A stretch of 64,000 bases of DNA from positions 620,001 to 684,000 of the forward strand of contig NZ_JANUCO010000001.1 in the NCBI RefSeq assembly GCF_024807225.1. Direction: 5' to 3'. Under the pieces are notes generated by a model that was given only the letters and a program-made list of their open reading frames with translations, ran no database searches and had not been told where the DNA came from. This document shows positions 26,516 through 35,665 of the stretch, in pieces; the stretch's first letter is position 1; the number at the start of each line of letters is the position of its first letter. Origin of the DNA: Chryseobacterium ginsenosidimutans. GTDB taxonomy: Bacteria > Bacteroidota > Bacteroidia > Flavobacteriales > Weeksellaceae. The translations under genes were made by a program, and so were the position numbers.

Positions 26516-27232
26516 ATGAAAAAACTGGTCATAATTCCGACTTACAACGAAAAGGAAAATATTGAAAATATTATTTCCGCAGTTTTCGCATTGGAAGATG
26601 ACTTCCATATTTTGGTGGTGGATGACTCGTCTCCCGATGGAACGGCGGAGCTTGTGAAGGATTTGCAGAAGAGGTTTCCGCACTATTTGCACTTGTCTAT
26701 CAGAAAGGTGAAAGATGGTTTAGGAAAAGCTTATATCCACGGTTTCACATGGGCGATCGAAAATAAATACGATTATATTTTTGAAATGGATGCCGATTTT
26801 TCTCACAATCCAAACGACTTGCCGAAACTTTTTGAAGCCTGTAAAAATGCAGATATGGCAATCGGTTCCCGTTATTCTAAAGGAGTAAACGTTGTGAATT
26901 GGCCAATGGGAAGAGTTTTACTTTCTTATTTTGCTTCAAAATATGTGAGATCTGTTTTAGGACTTTCAATTCATGATACGACGGCAGGTTTTGTATGTTT
27001 TTCAAGAAAAGTGCTTGAAGATGTAGGGTTGGATAATGTAAGATTAAAAGGGTACGGATTTCAGATTGAAATGAAATTCAGAGCTTTTAAAAAAGGATTC
27101 AAAATTGTAGAAGTTCCTATTATTTTTACAAACAGAATCTTGGGAGAAAGCAAAATGAATGGCGGAATCATTCATGAAGCGGTTTTTGGAGTATTAAATT
27201 TAAAATGGAAATCTATAATCAACAGATTATGA
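26516..27232 (+). CDS. Polyprenol monophosphomannose synthase-like glycosyltransferase
   Basis: A GT2-family enzyme of 238 residues resembling dolichol/polyprenol-phosphate mannosyltransferase, transferring a sugar from a nucleotide donor to a lipid carrier at the inner membrane. It has the GT-A motifs VIIPTYNEKENI, VVDDSSPDGTAELV, and the DxD-like FEMDADFSHNPNDLP. IGSRYSKG, HDTTAGFVCF and KGYGFQIEMKFRA follow the Dpm1 pattern. There is no C-terminal membrane domain. Start is the ATG at 26516 rather than an upstream TTG. It overlaps the next gene by ATGA, showing translational coupling. Confidence 0.9.
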   Translation: MKKLVIIPTYNEKENIENIISAVFALEDDFHILVVDDSSPDGTAELVKDLQKRFPHYLHLSIRKVKDGLGKAYIHGFTWAIENKYDYIFEMDADFSHNPNDLPKLFEACKNADMAIGSRYSKGVNVVNWPMGRVLLSYFASKYVRSVLGLSIHDTTAGFVCFSRKVLEDVGLDNVRLKGYGFQIEMKFRAFKKGFKIVEVPIIFTNRILGESKMNGGIIHEAVFGVLNLKWKSIINRL

Positions 27233-27606
27233 AAAAATTGATCTTCATTTTCGTTCTGATGTGCATGTTTTCTTGCGGAGATTATATCGACAAGCCTAAA
27301 AATCTTATTCCTAAAGATCAGATGGCAGAAATTCTGGCTGATTTATCAATTAATGATCAGGCAACTTTCATGTATCCGAATTCCAATCTGGAAGCCGGAA
27401 CGAGATATGTTCTGAAAACGCATAATGTAAAATCCAATGATTTTGTAGAAAGTTTTAAATACTATACCATCAAAGATAAAATGAAGGGGATTGCAGAAGA
27501 TGCCCAAAAAATATTAGTAGAAAAAGATCCGAAAGCAGATAAATACATAAAGGATAAAAAAAGTAAAACAATAATTCCTCAAAATATTCCTGCTTTATCA
27601 AGATAA
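27229..27606 (+). CDS. DUF4296 lipoprotein
   Basis: A 125-residue predicted lipoprotein of the flavobacterial DUF4296 family. The signal peptide ends in a lipobox (MCMFSCGDY). PKNLIPKDQMAEILADLSINDQA is the family hallmark, and the rest is helical and charged. I start it at the ATG at 27229, which overlaps the stop of the glycosyltransferase; the in-frame ATG at 27205 would put extra residues before the signal peptide. It is followed 3 bases later by tgt. Its function is unknown. Confidence 0.85.
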   Translation: MKKLIFIFVLMCMFSCGDYIDKPKNLIPKDQMAEILADLSINDQATFMYPNSNLEAGTRYVLKTHNVKSNDFVESFKYYTIKDKMKGIAEDAQKILVEKDPKADKYIKDKKSKTIIPQNIPALSR

Positions 27607-27609
27607 TTA

Positions 27610-28746
27610 ATGATGCAAAAATTTTTTAATATAGAAAAAACCTCGGAGGGGAAGGCTAGAGCAGGAGAACTTATCACAGATCACGGTAAAGTTCAGACGC
27701 CGATTTTTATGCCTGTAGGTACTGTAGCAAGCGTAAAAACAGTACACCAAAGAGAATTAAAAGAAGATATAAAAGCCCAGATTATTCTGGGTAACACGTA
27801 CCACCTTTACCTTCGCCCGGGAATGGAAACGATGCAGGATGCAGGAGGTTTACACAAATTCATGAACTGGGATCTTCCTATTCTTACAGATTCAGGAGGT
27901 TTTCAGGTATTTTCACTTTCAGGAAGCAGAAAAATGTCTGAAGAAGGAGTGAAATTCAAGTCTCATATCGACGGAAGCTATCATTTGTTTACTCCGGAAA
28001 AGTCAATGGAAATCCAAAGACAGATCGGAGCAGATATTTTCATGGCTTTTGACGAATGTGTTGCTTATCCAAGTGGATACAACCAGGTAAAAGCTTCTAT
28101 GGAAATGACTCATAGATGGCTAAAAAGATGTATCGACTGGAATGAAAAAAATCCGGAATTATACGGTTACAAACAAAGATTTTTCCCTATCGTTCAGGGT
28201 TCTACTTTTTCAGATTTAAGAAAAATCTCAGCGGAAGTAATTGCAGAAGCAGGCGCAGAAGGAAATGCAATCGGCGGACTTTCTGTGGGTGAACCTGAAG
28301 ATGAACTATACAGAATCACTGATGAGGTGACTGATATTTTACCCAAAGATAAACCCAGATATTTGATGGGAGTAGGAACTCCATGGAATATTCTGGAATC
28401 CATCGGATTGGGAATCGATATGATGGATTGCGTAATGCCGACAAGAAATGCAAGAAACGCAATGTTGTTTACTTGGCAAGGCGTCATGAACATGAAAAAT
28501 GAAAGATGGAAAAAAGACTTTTCGCCTTTGGATGAGTTTGGAACGAGTTTCGTAGATAGAGAATATTCGAAAGCGTATGTGCGTCATTTATTTGTTTCTA
28601 AAGAATATTTGGCAAAACAAATCGCTTCAATTCATAACTTGGCATTTTATTTAGATTTAGTAAAAGTAGCGAGAGAACATATCTTAGCAGGAGATTTCTA
28701 CGAATGGAAAAATTCTGTAGTGCCCGTTCTTCGTCAAAGACTTTAA
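27610..28746 (+). CDS. tgt: tRNA-guanine transglycosylase without the zinc cysteines
   Basis: Exchanges guanine for preQ1 at the wobble position of GUN tRNAs (queuosine pathway). It is 378 residues. Family motifs are clear: TPIFMPVGTVASVKTV, LGNTYHLYLRPG, LTDSGGFQVFSL with catalytic Asp, FDECVAYP, IGGLSVGEP, DCVMPTRNARNAM. The C-terminal zinc site of classical enzymes (CxCxxC) is absent: the region reads DEFGTSFVDREYSKAYVRHL. The later SIHNL His remains. I recall the same replacement in other Bacteroidota, so it is probably functional. It is in an operon with DUF4296 and lptF. Confidence 0.93.
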   Translation: MMQKFFNIEKTSEGKARAGELITDHGKVQTPIFMPVGTVASVKTVHQRELKEDIKAQIILGNTYHLYLRPGMETMQDAGGLHKFMNWDLPILTDSGGFQVFSLSGSRKMSEEGVKFKSHIDGSYHLFTPEKSMEIQRQIGADIFMAFDECVAYPSGYNQVKASMEMTHRWLKRCIDWNEKNPELYGYKQRFFPIVQGSTFSDLRKISAEVIAEAGAEGNAIGGLSVGEPEDELYRITDEVTDILPKDKPRYLMGVGTPWNILESIGLGIDMMDCVMPTRNARNAMLFTWQGVMNMKNERWKKDFSPLDEFGTSFVDREYSKAYVRHLFVSKEYLAKQIASIHNLAFYLDLVKVAREHILAGDFYEWKNSVVPVLRQRL

Positions 28747-28754
28747 TTAAAATG

Positions 28755-28812
28755 TAGGGGAGTCCCGAAGGGACGACTTAAAATACGGTAGGATAAAATC
28801 CTGTCAGACTTA
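28755..28812. repeat. Two short palindromes between tgt and lptF
   Basis: GTCCCGAAGGGAC (28762-28774) and AGGATAAAATCCT (28789-28801). The AGTCCCGAAGGGACGA unit resembles dispersed REP-like units. They lie within an operon and could affect mRNA stability. Confidence 0.45.
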
Positions 28813-28847
28813 AAAACAGAATAAGGAAAAAATAAAAACGCAGTAAA

Positions 28848-29960
28848 ATGCTAAAAATTATAGACCGATATATTGTTAGAAAATACCTTGGAACTTTCAG
28901 TTTCATGTTGATTTTGCTGTCTATAGTTGTTTTGGTGATCGATGTTCAGCAGAAAATTCCTAGAATTGAAAATGCAACGGCAATAGATCCCAAACTGAAT
29001 GTTACTTACTTTTTAATTCATTTTTACCCATTCTGGATCATCAATCTGGTGATGACTTTCCTTTCGATTTTGGTGTTTATTTCGGTGATTTATTTCACAT
29101 CGAGAATGGCAAATAATACCGAAATTGTTGCTGTAATCAGCAGTGGCGCCAGTTTTCACAGATTTGCAAGACCCTATTTACTTACGTCTTTGTTTATTGC
29201 GATTTTGTCGTTGGGAATCAATCATTTTGTATTGCCTTGGGCGAATATTCAGAAAAACCAATTAGAAGCTTATACGTACAATGCTGCCAATAAAGAAAAG
29301 GTTTTGGGGACAGCTCCGGTTTCCGCACAATTAAGCAAAACAGAATATATTTTCATTAATTCGTGGAATAAAGGTGCACAAAGAGGGTCAGGATTCTTAT
29401 ATCAGAAGTTTGATAAAAACAGAAAAATGATGTATGAATTAAAGGCTTCCGACGTTTCCTGGGATAAAGATAAGAAGTATTTTGTACTGAATTCTTACAC
29501 CGAAAAGACCATCAATAAAGACAATACTGAAAAATTAGCCAGCGGTTTTGATGTAAAGAAAAAATATGGTCATGGTCCGGAAGAGCTTTTTCCGAACGAA
29601 CTTTTAGGTCAAAATAAAACAACTCCCGAACTTTTAAAATTCATTAAAAGAGAGACGGAAAAGGGAAACAGCAATTTGAATACCCACCTGAATGAGCTTT
29701 ATCAGCGGACTTCAATGCCTGTTTCTGTTATTATTCTTACGTTTTTGGCACTTTCGCTTTCCTCGCAAAAGAAACGTGGAGGGTTGGGAATTAACCTGGC
29801 TTTAGGTATTTCCCTGGCTTTCGTATTTGTATTCTCATTTGAAGCCTTAAAAGTGGTTTCCGAGAACAAAAGTATGTCTCCGGCTTTGGCAATGTGGTTT
29901 CCCAATATTGTCTTTTTCCCGCTTGCGGCGTATCTTTATCTAAAAAGAGCGAATCAATAA
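28848..29960 (+). CDS. LptF/LptG-family permease
   Basis: Inner-membrane permease subunit of the LPS export ABC complex (YjgP/YjgQ family), 370 residues. The N-terminal ILDRYI-type start (MLKIIDRYIVRKYLGTFSF) is diagnostic, with three N-terminal helices, a periplasmic beta-jellyroll middle, and three C-terminal helices. EIVAVISSGASFHRFARPYL is the conserved coupling region facing LptB. Which of LptF or LptG it is cannot be decided. It ends 7 bases inside the convergent birA gene. Confidence 0.9.
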   Translation: MLKIIDRYIVRKYLGTFSFMLILLSIVVLVIDVQQKIPRIENATAIDPKLNVTYFLIHFYPFWIINLVMTFLSILVFISVIYFTSRMANNTEIVAVISSGASFHRFARPYLLTSLFIAILSLGINHFVLPWANIQKNQLEAYTYNAANKEKVLGTAPVSAQLSKTEYIFINSWNKGAQRGSGFLYQKFDKNRKMMYELKASDVSWDKDKKYFVLNSYTEKTINKDNTEKLASGFDVKKKYGHGPEELFPNELLGQNKTTPELLKFIKRETEKGNSNLNTHLNELYQRTSMPVSVIILTFLALSLSSQKKRGGLGINLALGISLAFVFVFSFEALKVVSENKSMSPALAMWFPNIVFFPLAAYLYLKRANQ

Positions 29961-30667
29961 AGCAATTTTATTTCTTTGTGATAAAAAGATTGTAAACCGT
30001 CTTCCAGCTCAATCCAGAGTTCACCTTTTTCGTCAGCTTGTCTGATGATGCCATTTTGTCGTTTTCCGTTCAATTCAAAAACCGAGATTTCATCTTTTCG
30101 GAATAAATTAGCATTAAAACGATCCATAATTTCCTGTTCGGAAGGAATGTTATTTAATTTTTCGATTAAAAAATCATGAAGGCTTAAAGTGAATTTATCA
30201 AGGTTAAAATACTTTCCTGTCTGGGTTAAAAGCGATCCTGCATTAGATATTTCCTCAAATTTTTCCTGAAGAATATTAAATCCTGCACCGATAATGAAAT
30301 AATTATTTTGGTTAATTTTTTTCTTCTCAATTAAAATCCCAACGATTTTTTTATTTTTTAAAATAATATCATTCGGCCATTTTATTTTCACTATATTTTC
30401 AGTCAAATTGGCAAGGAAATCGCTAATGATAATTGCGGTATAGTAATTGAACATAAAATCCGAGATTGTAAAGTGCATGCTCTTTACAGCCAGAGTAAAA
30501 GCTAAATTCTTTTCAGCCGTTGATGACCAGGTATTTCCATACTGACCGCGACCTTTCGTCTGGTTGAATGTATGAAGGGAAATAAAATCCGAATTTTCGT
30601 AAAGTAAAAACTTTGAAATTTCGTCATTAGTAGAAGAGCACTCCTTTAAGTAGAATAATTGACTCAT
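29954..30667 (-). CDS. birA: Biotin-[acetyl-CoA-carboxylase] ligase, catalytic form
   Basis: Attaches biotin to the biotin carboxyl carrier protein through biotinyl-AMP. At 237 residues it lacks the N-terminal DNA-binding domain of E. coli BirA, so it does not act as a repressor. The motifs are SSTNDEI, the ATP/biotin loop TKGRGQYGNTWSS, the conserved KWPNDIILKNKKIVGILIE, and the small C-terminal SH3-like domain GIIRQADEKGELWIELEDG. It is convergent with lptF and divergent from rsfS. Confidence 0.93.
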   Translation of the reverse strand: MSQLFYLKECSSTNDEISKFLLYENSDFISLHTFNQTKGRGQYGNTWSSTAEKNLAFTLAVKSMHFTISDFMFNYYTAIIISDFLANLTENIVKIKWPNDIILKNKKIVGILIEKKKINQNNYFIIGAGFNILQEKFEEISNAGSLLTQTGKYFNLDKFTLSLHDFLIEKLNNIPSEQEIMDRFNANLFRKDEISVFELNGKRQNGIIRQADEKGELWIELEDGLQSFYHKEIKLLY

Positions 30668-30726
30668 TTAAGAAAACTTTAAGACTTTAAAAGGCTAAAA
30701 GTAAGGCTAAAGTAAAAGAAAAACAA

Positions 30727-30734
30727 TAAATTTG
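30727..30734 (+). promoter_or_regulatory. -7 box of rsfS-ftsH
   Basis: TAAATTTG, 18 bases before the rsfS ATG at 30753. Confidence 0.6.
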
Positions 30735-30752
30735 CAGATTATAGATATTTTA

Positions 30753-31115
30753 ATGAACAAAACAGCAGAAAAGCAGGCGCTAATAGATAAAATTGTAGAG
30801 GCTATCCAAGATGTAAAAGGAGAAGATATTATGATCTTCGATCTTTCTAAAATTGAAAATTCAGTGGCAGAAACCTTTGTGATCTGTAGTGGAAACTCGA
30901 ATACACAAGTATCTGCATTAGCGGGAAGCGTAGAGAAAAAAGTAAGAAACGACCTTAAAGACAGACCTTGGCACGTAGAAGGTACCGAAAACTCAATGTG
31001 GGTTTTGGTAGATTATGTGACAGTGGTAGTTCATATTTTCCAAAAAGAAACCCGTGAATATTATGATATTGAGGAACTTTGGGGAGATGCGGCAATCACA
31101 AAAATCGAAAGTTAA
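30753..31115 (+). CDS. rsfS: Ribosome silencing factor RsfS
   Basis: Binds ribosomal protein L14 and blocks subunit joining when nutrients are low. It is 120 residues from the ATG at 30753; a TTG seven codons upstream is part of the promoter box and is rejected. The family pattern is complete: KGEDIMIFDLSKIENSVAETFVICSGNSNTQVSALAGSVEKK, PWHVEGTENSMWVLVDYVTVVVHIF, REYYDIEELWGDA. It precedes ftsH by 22 bases, a conserved flavobacterial pairing. Confidence 0.94.
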   Translation: MNKTAEKQALIDKIVEAIQDVKGEDIMIFDLSKIENSVAETFVICSGNSNTQVSALAGSVEKKVRNDLKDRPWHVEGTENSMWVLVDYVTVVVHIFQKETREYYDIEELWGDAAITKIES

Positions 31116-31137
31116 TATTAAATTTTAAAAAGTATAA

Positions 31138-33150
31138 ATGAACAATAAAGGATTTAACTGGTTTTTTCCGATTGCGATCATAGCTCTTTTGTTATTCTTT
31201 ATCCCTAATTTTTTAGGCGATAGCAGTGCGAAATCTATTGATGAGGATGGTTTCTTCAGGGAAATGCAAACGGGGAAAGTTCAGAAGGTGTTAATAGATA
31301 AGCAGGCTCAAAAAGCTGATGTATTTTTAACACAGGCTGCTAAAACAGCAACCGTAAAAAAAGACGATAAAGCAAACCCTTTTTCAAGTCTTGTAATGAC
31401 TCCTAAGGCGGATTATAGCCTTAAATACGGAGACTTAAGACTTTTCTTAGAAAAATTTGATGCAGTAAAACAGCAAAATCCGGCAATAAAGACATCGAAA
31501 GATTATGCAGAAGGAGAAAGTCCGTTAACGGGATTTCTTGTTCAGGCATTAATCTGGATCACCATTTTAGGATTATTTTATTTCCTTCTTTTCAGAAAGA
31601 TGGGAAGTGGAGGTGGTCCTGGTGGACAAATTTTCTCTATCGGAAAATCTAAAGCTAAACTTTTCGACGAAAAAGAAAGAATTCAGGTAACATTTAAAGA
31701 TGTTGCAGGATTGGAAGGTGCAAAAGAAGAGGTGCAGGAAGTTGTAGATTTCTTGAAAAACTCAGAAAAATATACGAAACTGGGAGGTAAAATCCCTAAA
31801 GGTGTACTTTTGGTAGGACCTCCGGGAACAGGTAAAACGTTGTTGGCGAAGGCTGTAGCGGGTGAAGCTAAAGTTCCTTTCTTCTCACTTTCAGGTTCAG
31901 ATTTCGTAGAAATGTTTGTGGGAGTTGGAGCTTCGAGAGTAAGAGATCTTTTTGCTCAGGCTAAAGCTAAATCTCCAGCGATTATCTTTATCGATGAGAT
32001 CGACGCAATCGGTCGTGCAAGAGGAAAAAACAATTTCTCTGGCGGAAACGACGAAAGAGAAAATACATTGAACCAACTTCTTACTGAGATGGATGGTTTC
32101 GGAACAGACGTGAACGTTATCGTAATGGCTGCAACCAACAGAGCGGATATCTTAGATAAAGCTTTAATGAGAGCAGGTCGTTTTGACCGTTCGATTTATG
32201 TAGACCTTCCGGAATTACACGAAAGAAGAGAGATTTTTGATGTTCATTTATTGAAAATCAAATTAGATGATACTGTTGACAGAGATTTCTTAGCAAAACA
32301 AACTCCGGGATTCAGCGGAGCAGATATTGCTAATGTTTGTAATGAAGCAGCATTAATTGCAGCTAGAAATAGCCATACTTCGGTTACAAAACAAGATTTC
32401 CTTGATGCCGTAGACAGAATTATCGGTGGTCTTGAAAAGAAAAATATGGCAATCAAACCTTCAGAAAAAAGGAGAGTTGCTTATCATGAAGCAGGACACG
32501 CTACCATCTCTTGGTTGGTAGAACATGCTGCACCACTTTTAAAAGTGACGATTGTACCGAGAGGACGTTCTTTAGGAGCAGCTTGGTATCTTCCGGAAGA
32601 AAGACAATTAACGACTACAGAACAAATGTTGGACGAGTTATGTGCAACATTGGGGGGTAGAGCTGCAGAGCAGGTGATATTTAACAATATTTCAACAGGT
32701 GCGCTTTCTGATTTAGAAAGTGTAACGAAAAGAGCTCAGGCTATGGTTACGATCTATGGACTAAGCCCGAATATTGGTAATATTTCTTACTATGACAGTT
32801 CAGGTCAATCGGAATACAGTTTCGGAAAACCTTATTCTGAAGAAACGGCTAAGAAAATTGATGTTGAAATTAAATCAATCATCGAAAACCAATATCAGAG
32901 AGCAGTTCAGATTCTTACTGATAATAAGGATAAACTGGATGCTTTGGCGACTAAGCTTTTAGAAAAAGAAGTGATCTTCCGTGAAGACCTTGAGGATATA
33001 TTCGGAAAAAGAGCATGGGATCCTGAATTGACAGAGAGACCTGTAACGAATACAATTCCTGTGGTTGGAGAAATTGGAGAGCCAATTGTTATCAAAGAAA
33101 AAGAAGGCGAAAGTGAAATTCAGGCTCCTGAGAGTCCGACTCAACTTTAA
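31138..33150 (+). CDS. ftsH: ATP-dependent zinc metalloprotease FtsH
   Basis: A membrane-anchored AAA+ protease that degrades misfolded membrane proteins and regulatory targets. It is 670 residues, with two membrane helices (about 7-26 and 132-152) around a periplasmic domain. Walker A GPPGTGKT is at 227-234, Walker B IIFIDE at 282-287, and the SRH region MRAGRFDR follows. The zinc site HEAGH is at 450-454. The C-terminal tail is Glu/Pro-rich. It shares an operon with rsfS and ends at a strong terminator. Confidence 0.97.
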   Translation: MNNKGFNWFFPIAIIALLLFFIPNFLGDSSAKSIDEDGFFREMQTGKVQKVLIDKQAQKADVFLTQAAKTATVKKDDKANPFSSLVMTPKADYSLKYGDLRLFLEKFDAVKQQNPAIKTSKDYAEGESPLTGFLVQALIWITILGLFYFLLFRKMGSGGGPGGQIFSIGKSKAKLFDEKERIQVTFKDVAGLEGAKEEVQEVVDFLKNSEKYTKLGGKIPKGVLLVGPPGTGKTLLAKAVAGEAKVPFFSLSGSDFVEMFVGVGASRVRDLFAQAKAKSPAIIFIDEIDAIGRARGKNNFSGGNDERENTLNQLLTEMDGFGTDVNVIVMAATNRADILDKALMRAGRFDRSIYVDLPELHERREIFDVHLLKIKLDDTVDRDFLAKQTPGFSGADIANVCNEAALIAARNSHTSVTKQDFLDAVDRIIGGLEKKNMAIKPSEKRRVAYHEAGHATISWLVEHAAPLLKVTIVPRGRSLGAAWYLPEERQLTTTEQMLDELCATLGGRAAEQVIFNNISTGALSDLESVTKRAQAMVTIYGLSPNIGNISYYDSSGQSEYSFGKPYSEETAKKIDVEIKSIIENQYQRAVQILTDNKDKLDALATKLLEKEVIFREDLEDIFGKRAWDPELTERPVTNTIPVVGEIGEPIVIKEKEGESEIQAPESPTQL

Positions 33151-33172
33151 AAATTCTTTAAAACAAATAGAT

Positions 33173-33206
33173 AAAACCTGACAGTTTCAAAATTGTCAGG
33201 TTTTTT
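33173..33206 (+). terminator. Terminator of ftsH
   Basis: AAAACCTGACA facing TGTCAGGTTTT followed by further T residues. Confidence 0.8.
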
Positions 33207-33250
33207 CATATTTATCGGCATATTTTTGGATTTCTATCTAATTAATTTTA

Positions 33251-33258
33251 TATTTTTG
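33251..33258 (+). promoter_or_regulatory. -7 box of the LUD-cdsA-psd operon
   Basis: TATTTTTG, 27 bases before the TTG start at 33286. Confidence 0.5.
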
Positions 33259-33285
33259 TATAAAGTTGATTAAAAATAAATTAAG

Positions 33286-33867
33286 TTGAATTTATTCAAG
33301 AAGATTGTAAGCAAACTTACCAACCAGCCTGAAGAAGACGAAAAACAGAGTCTGGAAAAGCTAGGAGATTCGCTAAAAAATGCGGATCTCGACTATAAGT
33401 TTGCCCAATTGTTTACGCATTCCGGAGGTTTTTTTAATTATTGTGCAGATGAAGCGGAGGCTTTGCAGACGCTAAACCAGATCATCAAAATAGAAGGAAT
33501 CAACAATCTTTTTTGTTGGGATAAAGATCTTCAGAACTTTTTGAATGTCGTAAAGACTCCTTATACTTCCGAATTGCAAAGCCAGAATGACGCAAGTTTC
33601 ATCACCTGCGAATATTTAATTGCTTATGACGGAAGGATCATGCTTTCTCATAATAATATTCTTCATTACCATTCTTCAAGATTGCCCAATAAAATTATCA
33701 TTATGGCAAATGTTTCCCAGATCGTGAATAATCTGAACGATGCAATGGGAAAAATAAAAAGAAACGGAAATATCAAAAATCTTACTTCTATCAGCGGAGG
33801 ACAATCGAAACTCGATACCTCTTCCAATACCAATACAAAACTGTTTTTATTGCTGCTTGAAGATTAA
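33286..33867 (+). CDS. LUD-domain protein (LutC/YkgG-like)
   Basis: A 193-residue cytoplasmic protein resembling the LUD domain of lactate-utilisation proteins. The segment ASFITCEYLIAYDGRIMLSHNNILHYHSSRLPNKIIIMANVSQIV is the most LUD-like. The start is a TTG: an in-frame stop lies 12 bases upstream and no ATG follows before the conserved region, so TTG is well supported. The gene sits between ftsH and cdsA, a neighbourhood I associate with Flavobacteriia, but no link to lactate is apparent. The assignment is moderate. Confidence 0.75.
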   Translation: MNLFKKIVSKLTNQPEEDEKQSLEKLGDSLKNADLDYKFAQLFTHSGGFFNYCADEAEALQTLNQIIKIEGINNLFCWDKDLQNFLNVVKTPYTSELQSQNDASFITCEYLIAYDGRIMLSHNNILHYHSSRLPNKIIIMANVSQIVNNLNDAMGKIKRNGNIKNLTSISGGQSKLDTSSNTNTKLFLLLLED

Positions 33868-33891
33868 GCATCAACTTCTAAATTTAAAATT

Positions 33892-34765
33892 TTGGACAAA
33901 AATCTCATTCAAAGAACCCTATCAGGAATTGTTTACGTTGCCGTCATCATTCTTTGTACAACTCCGCTTGGAGCGCATTTAATCAATAGTATTTCTCCCG
34001 GTCTTGTAAAGCAGGAATATTTATACTACGGTTTAATCACGTTTTTGATGAGTGTCGGTTCTTGGGAATGTTTTAAAATAATGAAATTCGGGAAAGGCTA
34101 CGAAAGATTCGTTGTGTTTCCTTTAGTGATTTTTATCTTTTTTGTCTTTTCTAAAAGATATTTTCATTTTGATTTCTTCTTTGATTTCAGGATAAGTGAA
34201 ATTCTGGCGTTGGTATTAATTATCATTGCTGTAGTCACTTTATTTAAATATCCGAACGAACTGTACTTCGACAGCGGAAAACTGATTTTCACGGTCATTT
34301 ATGTGGCTCTGCCGTTCAGCTTTGCATTAGGCTTACCCAAGTTTCTCCAGCTTTAACGATTCATTTTCACTGGAGGTTCTTTTCCTGTTTATTTTGATAT
34401 GGAGTAGCGATACTTTTGCGTATTTAACGGGGAAATTCTTCGGAAAACATAAAATGGCTCCTAAAATTTCTCCTAAAAAAACCTGGGAAGGCTATATTGG
34501 CGGAGTAGTTTTAACTTTAATTTTATCTTATTTCATCGAGCAATATCATCCCGATCTTCGCGGAAACTGGATGATTGTCGGGTTTTTAGTGGCCGCATTT
34601 GCTCCTGCAGGAGATTTGGTGGAAAGTCAGCTGAAAAGAAATTTCGCGGTAAAAGACAGCGGAAACATCATTCCGGGGCACGGTGGAGTATTAGATAGGC
34701 TGGATAGTTTTTTAATCTGCGTTCCTGTCGTATATTTGTACTTTATTTTAGAAAAATTTATTTAA
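33892..34765 (+). pseudogene. cdsA: Phosphatidate cytidylyltransferase, +1 frameshift
   Basis: Makes CDP-diacylglycerol from phosphatidate and CTP in the inner membrane, the entry to phospholipid synthesis. After repair it is 290 residues with about eight helices. The C-terminal half holds the CdsA signature: ILIWSSDTFAYLTGKFFGKH, ISPKKTWEG and KDSGNIIPGHGGVLDRLDS. Frame 1 stops at 34356. AAGTTTCTCC at 34339-34348 should read AAGTTCTCC (the complement is GAAAC with an extra A). The gene is essential in most bacteria, so a true null is unlikely. The start is TTG at 33892. psd follows by 4 bases. Confidence 0.88.
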
Positions 34766-34769
34766 TCTC

Positions 34770-35426
34770 ATGAAACTACACAGAGAATCAAAAGGAACGA
34801 TTACTGTAGCAACCATCCTTTTTATTATATTGGGTGTACTGGCTATTTATTTTCTTAAAATGTGGTCGTTGTTGATCATCCTGCCTTTATTGGTAATTTA
34901 CAGCTTAGTATTTTGGTTCTTCCGAGTTCCGAACCGTGATATTCTGGATCACAAAGAAAACGTTATCGCTCCTGTTGACGGGAAAGTGGTGATGATAAAA
35001 GAAGTGGATGAGGATGAATTTATTAAAGGAAAAGCCATTCAGGTTTCTATTTTTATGTCTCCTTTAAATGTTCATATTTGTAGATATCCCGTTTCAGGAA
35101 AAGTGATTTACAAAAAATATCATCCGGGAAAATACTTGGTTGCTTGGCACGAAAAATCTTCCACAGAAAACGAAAGAACAACCATCGCTGTTGAAAGTTT
35201 AACTAACCATAAAGTGGTGTTCAGACAAATCGCAGGATATGTTGCAAGAAGAATTGTATTCTATTGTAATGAAGGCGATGACGCAAAAGCAGGACATGAG
35301 TTCGGTTTCATCAAATTCGGTTCAAGAATGGATATTTTTCTTCCTTTGGATACGGAGATCGTTTGCAAAATCGGAGATATCACAAAAGGTGGTATTGATG
35401 TGATTGCAAGAATGAAAGAAGATTAA
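34770..35426 (+). CDS. psd: Phosphatidylserine decarboxylase
   Basis: Converts phosphatidylserine to phosphatidylethanolamine. At 218 residues it is the short, Psd-type 2 form. An N-terminal membrane helix pair (about 13-50) precedes the catalytic domain VIAPVDGKVVMIKEV, MSPLNVHICRYPVSG and VARRIVFYC. The self-cleavage and pyruvoyl site is FGSRMDIFLP, with cleavage expected between Gly and Ser. It is the last gene of the operon with cdsA, consistent with consecutive steps of phospholipid synthesis. Confidence 0.94.
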   Translation: MKLHRESKGTITVATILFIILGVLAIYFLKMWSLLIILPLLVIYSLVFWFFRVPNRDILDHKENVIAPVDGKVVMIKEVDEDEFIKGKAIQVSIFMSPLNVHICRYPVSGKVIYKKYHPGKYLVAWHEKSSTENERTTIAVESLTNHKVVFRQIAGYVARRIVFYCNEGDDAKAGHEFGFIKFGSRMDIFLPLDTEIVCKIGDITKGGIDVIARMKED

Positions 35427-35447
35427 GATTTAATCAAAATATATTAG

Positions 35448-35480
35448 AAGACTGTTTCGGAAGAAGCGGTCTTTTTTTGT
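35448..35480 (+). terminator. Terminator of psd
   Basis: AAGACTG facing CGGTCTT (one wobble pair) followed by a T-run. Confidence 0.7.
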
Positions 35481-35489
35481 TTTATTTAA

Positions 35490-35640
35490 ACACAAATATC
35501 ACCAATATTTTCACGAATGAACACGAATGGTAATATTTAAACGTAATATTTTCATCAATAGGAACGGGCTTTAGTCCGTTTAACAAAAGTAAAACCATCA
35601 AATTGGCTTTAGCCAAAACCTAATACCTCTCGAATTACTG
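35490..35640. repeat. Mosaic of short dispersed repeats
   Basis: Contains a CACGAATGAACACGAATGG unit, a GGGCTTTAGTCC hairpin (35563-35581) and the palindrome TTGGCTTTAGCCAA (35602-35615). No open frame or gene is seen between psd and the DUF1801 gene. Confidence 0.5.
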
Positions 35641-35665
35641 CAACCTAAAAACTACAATCTGCAAC

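Noticed and set aside
26440..26532. ATG start of the DUF4271 gene inside the divergent glycosyltransferase
   Set aside because: It lies upstream of a good -7 box and overlaps the neighbouring start codon. Kept only as an alternative.
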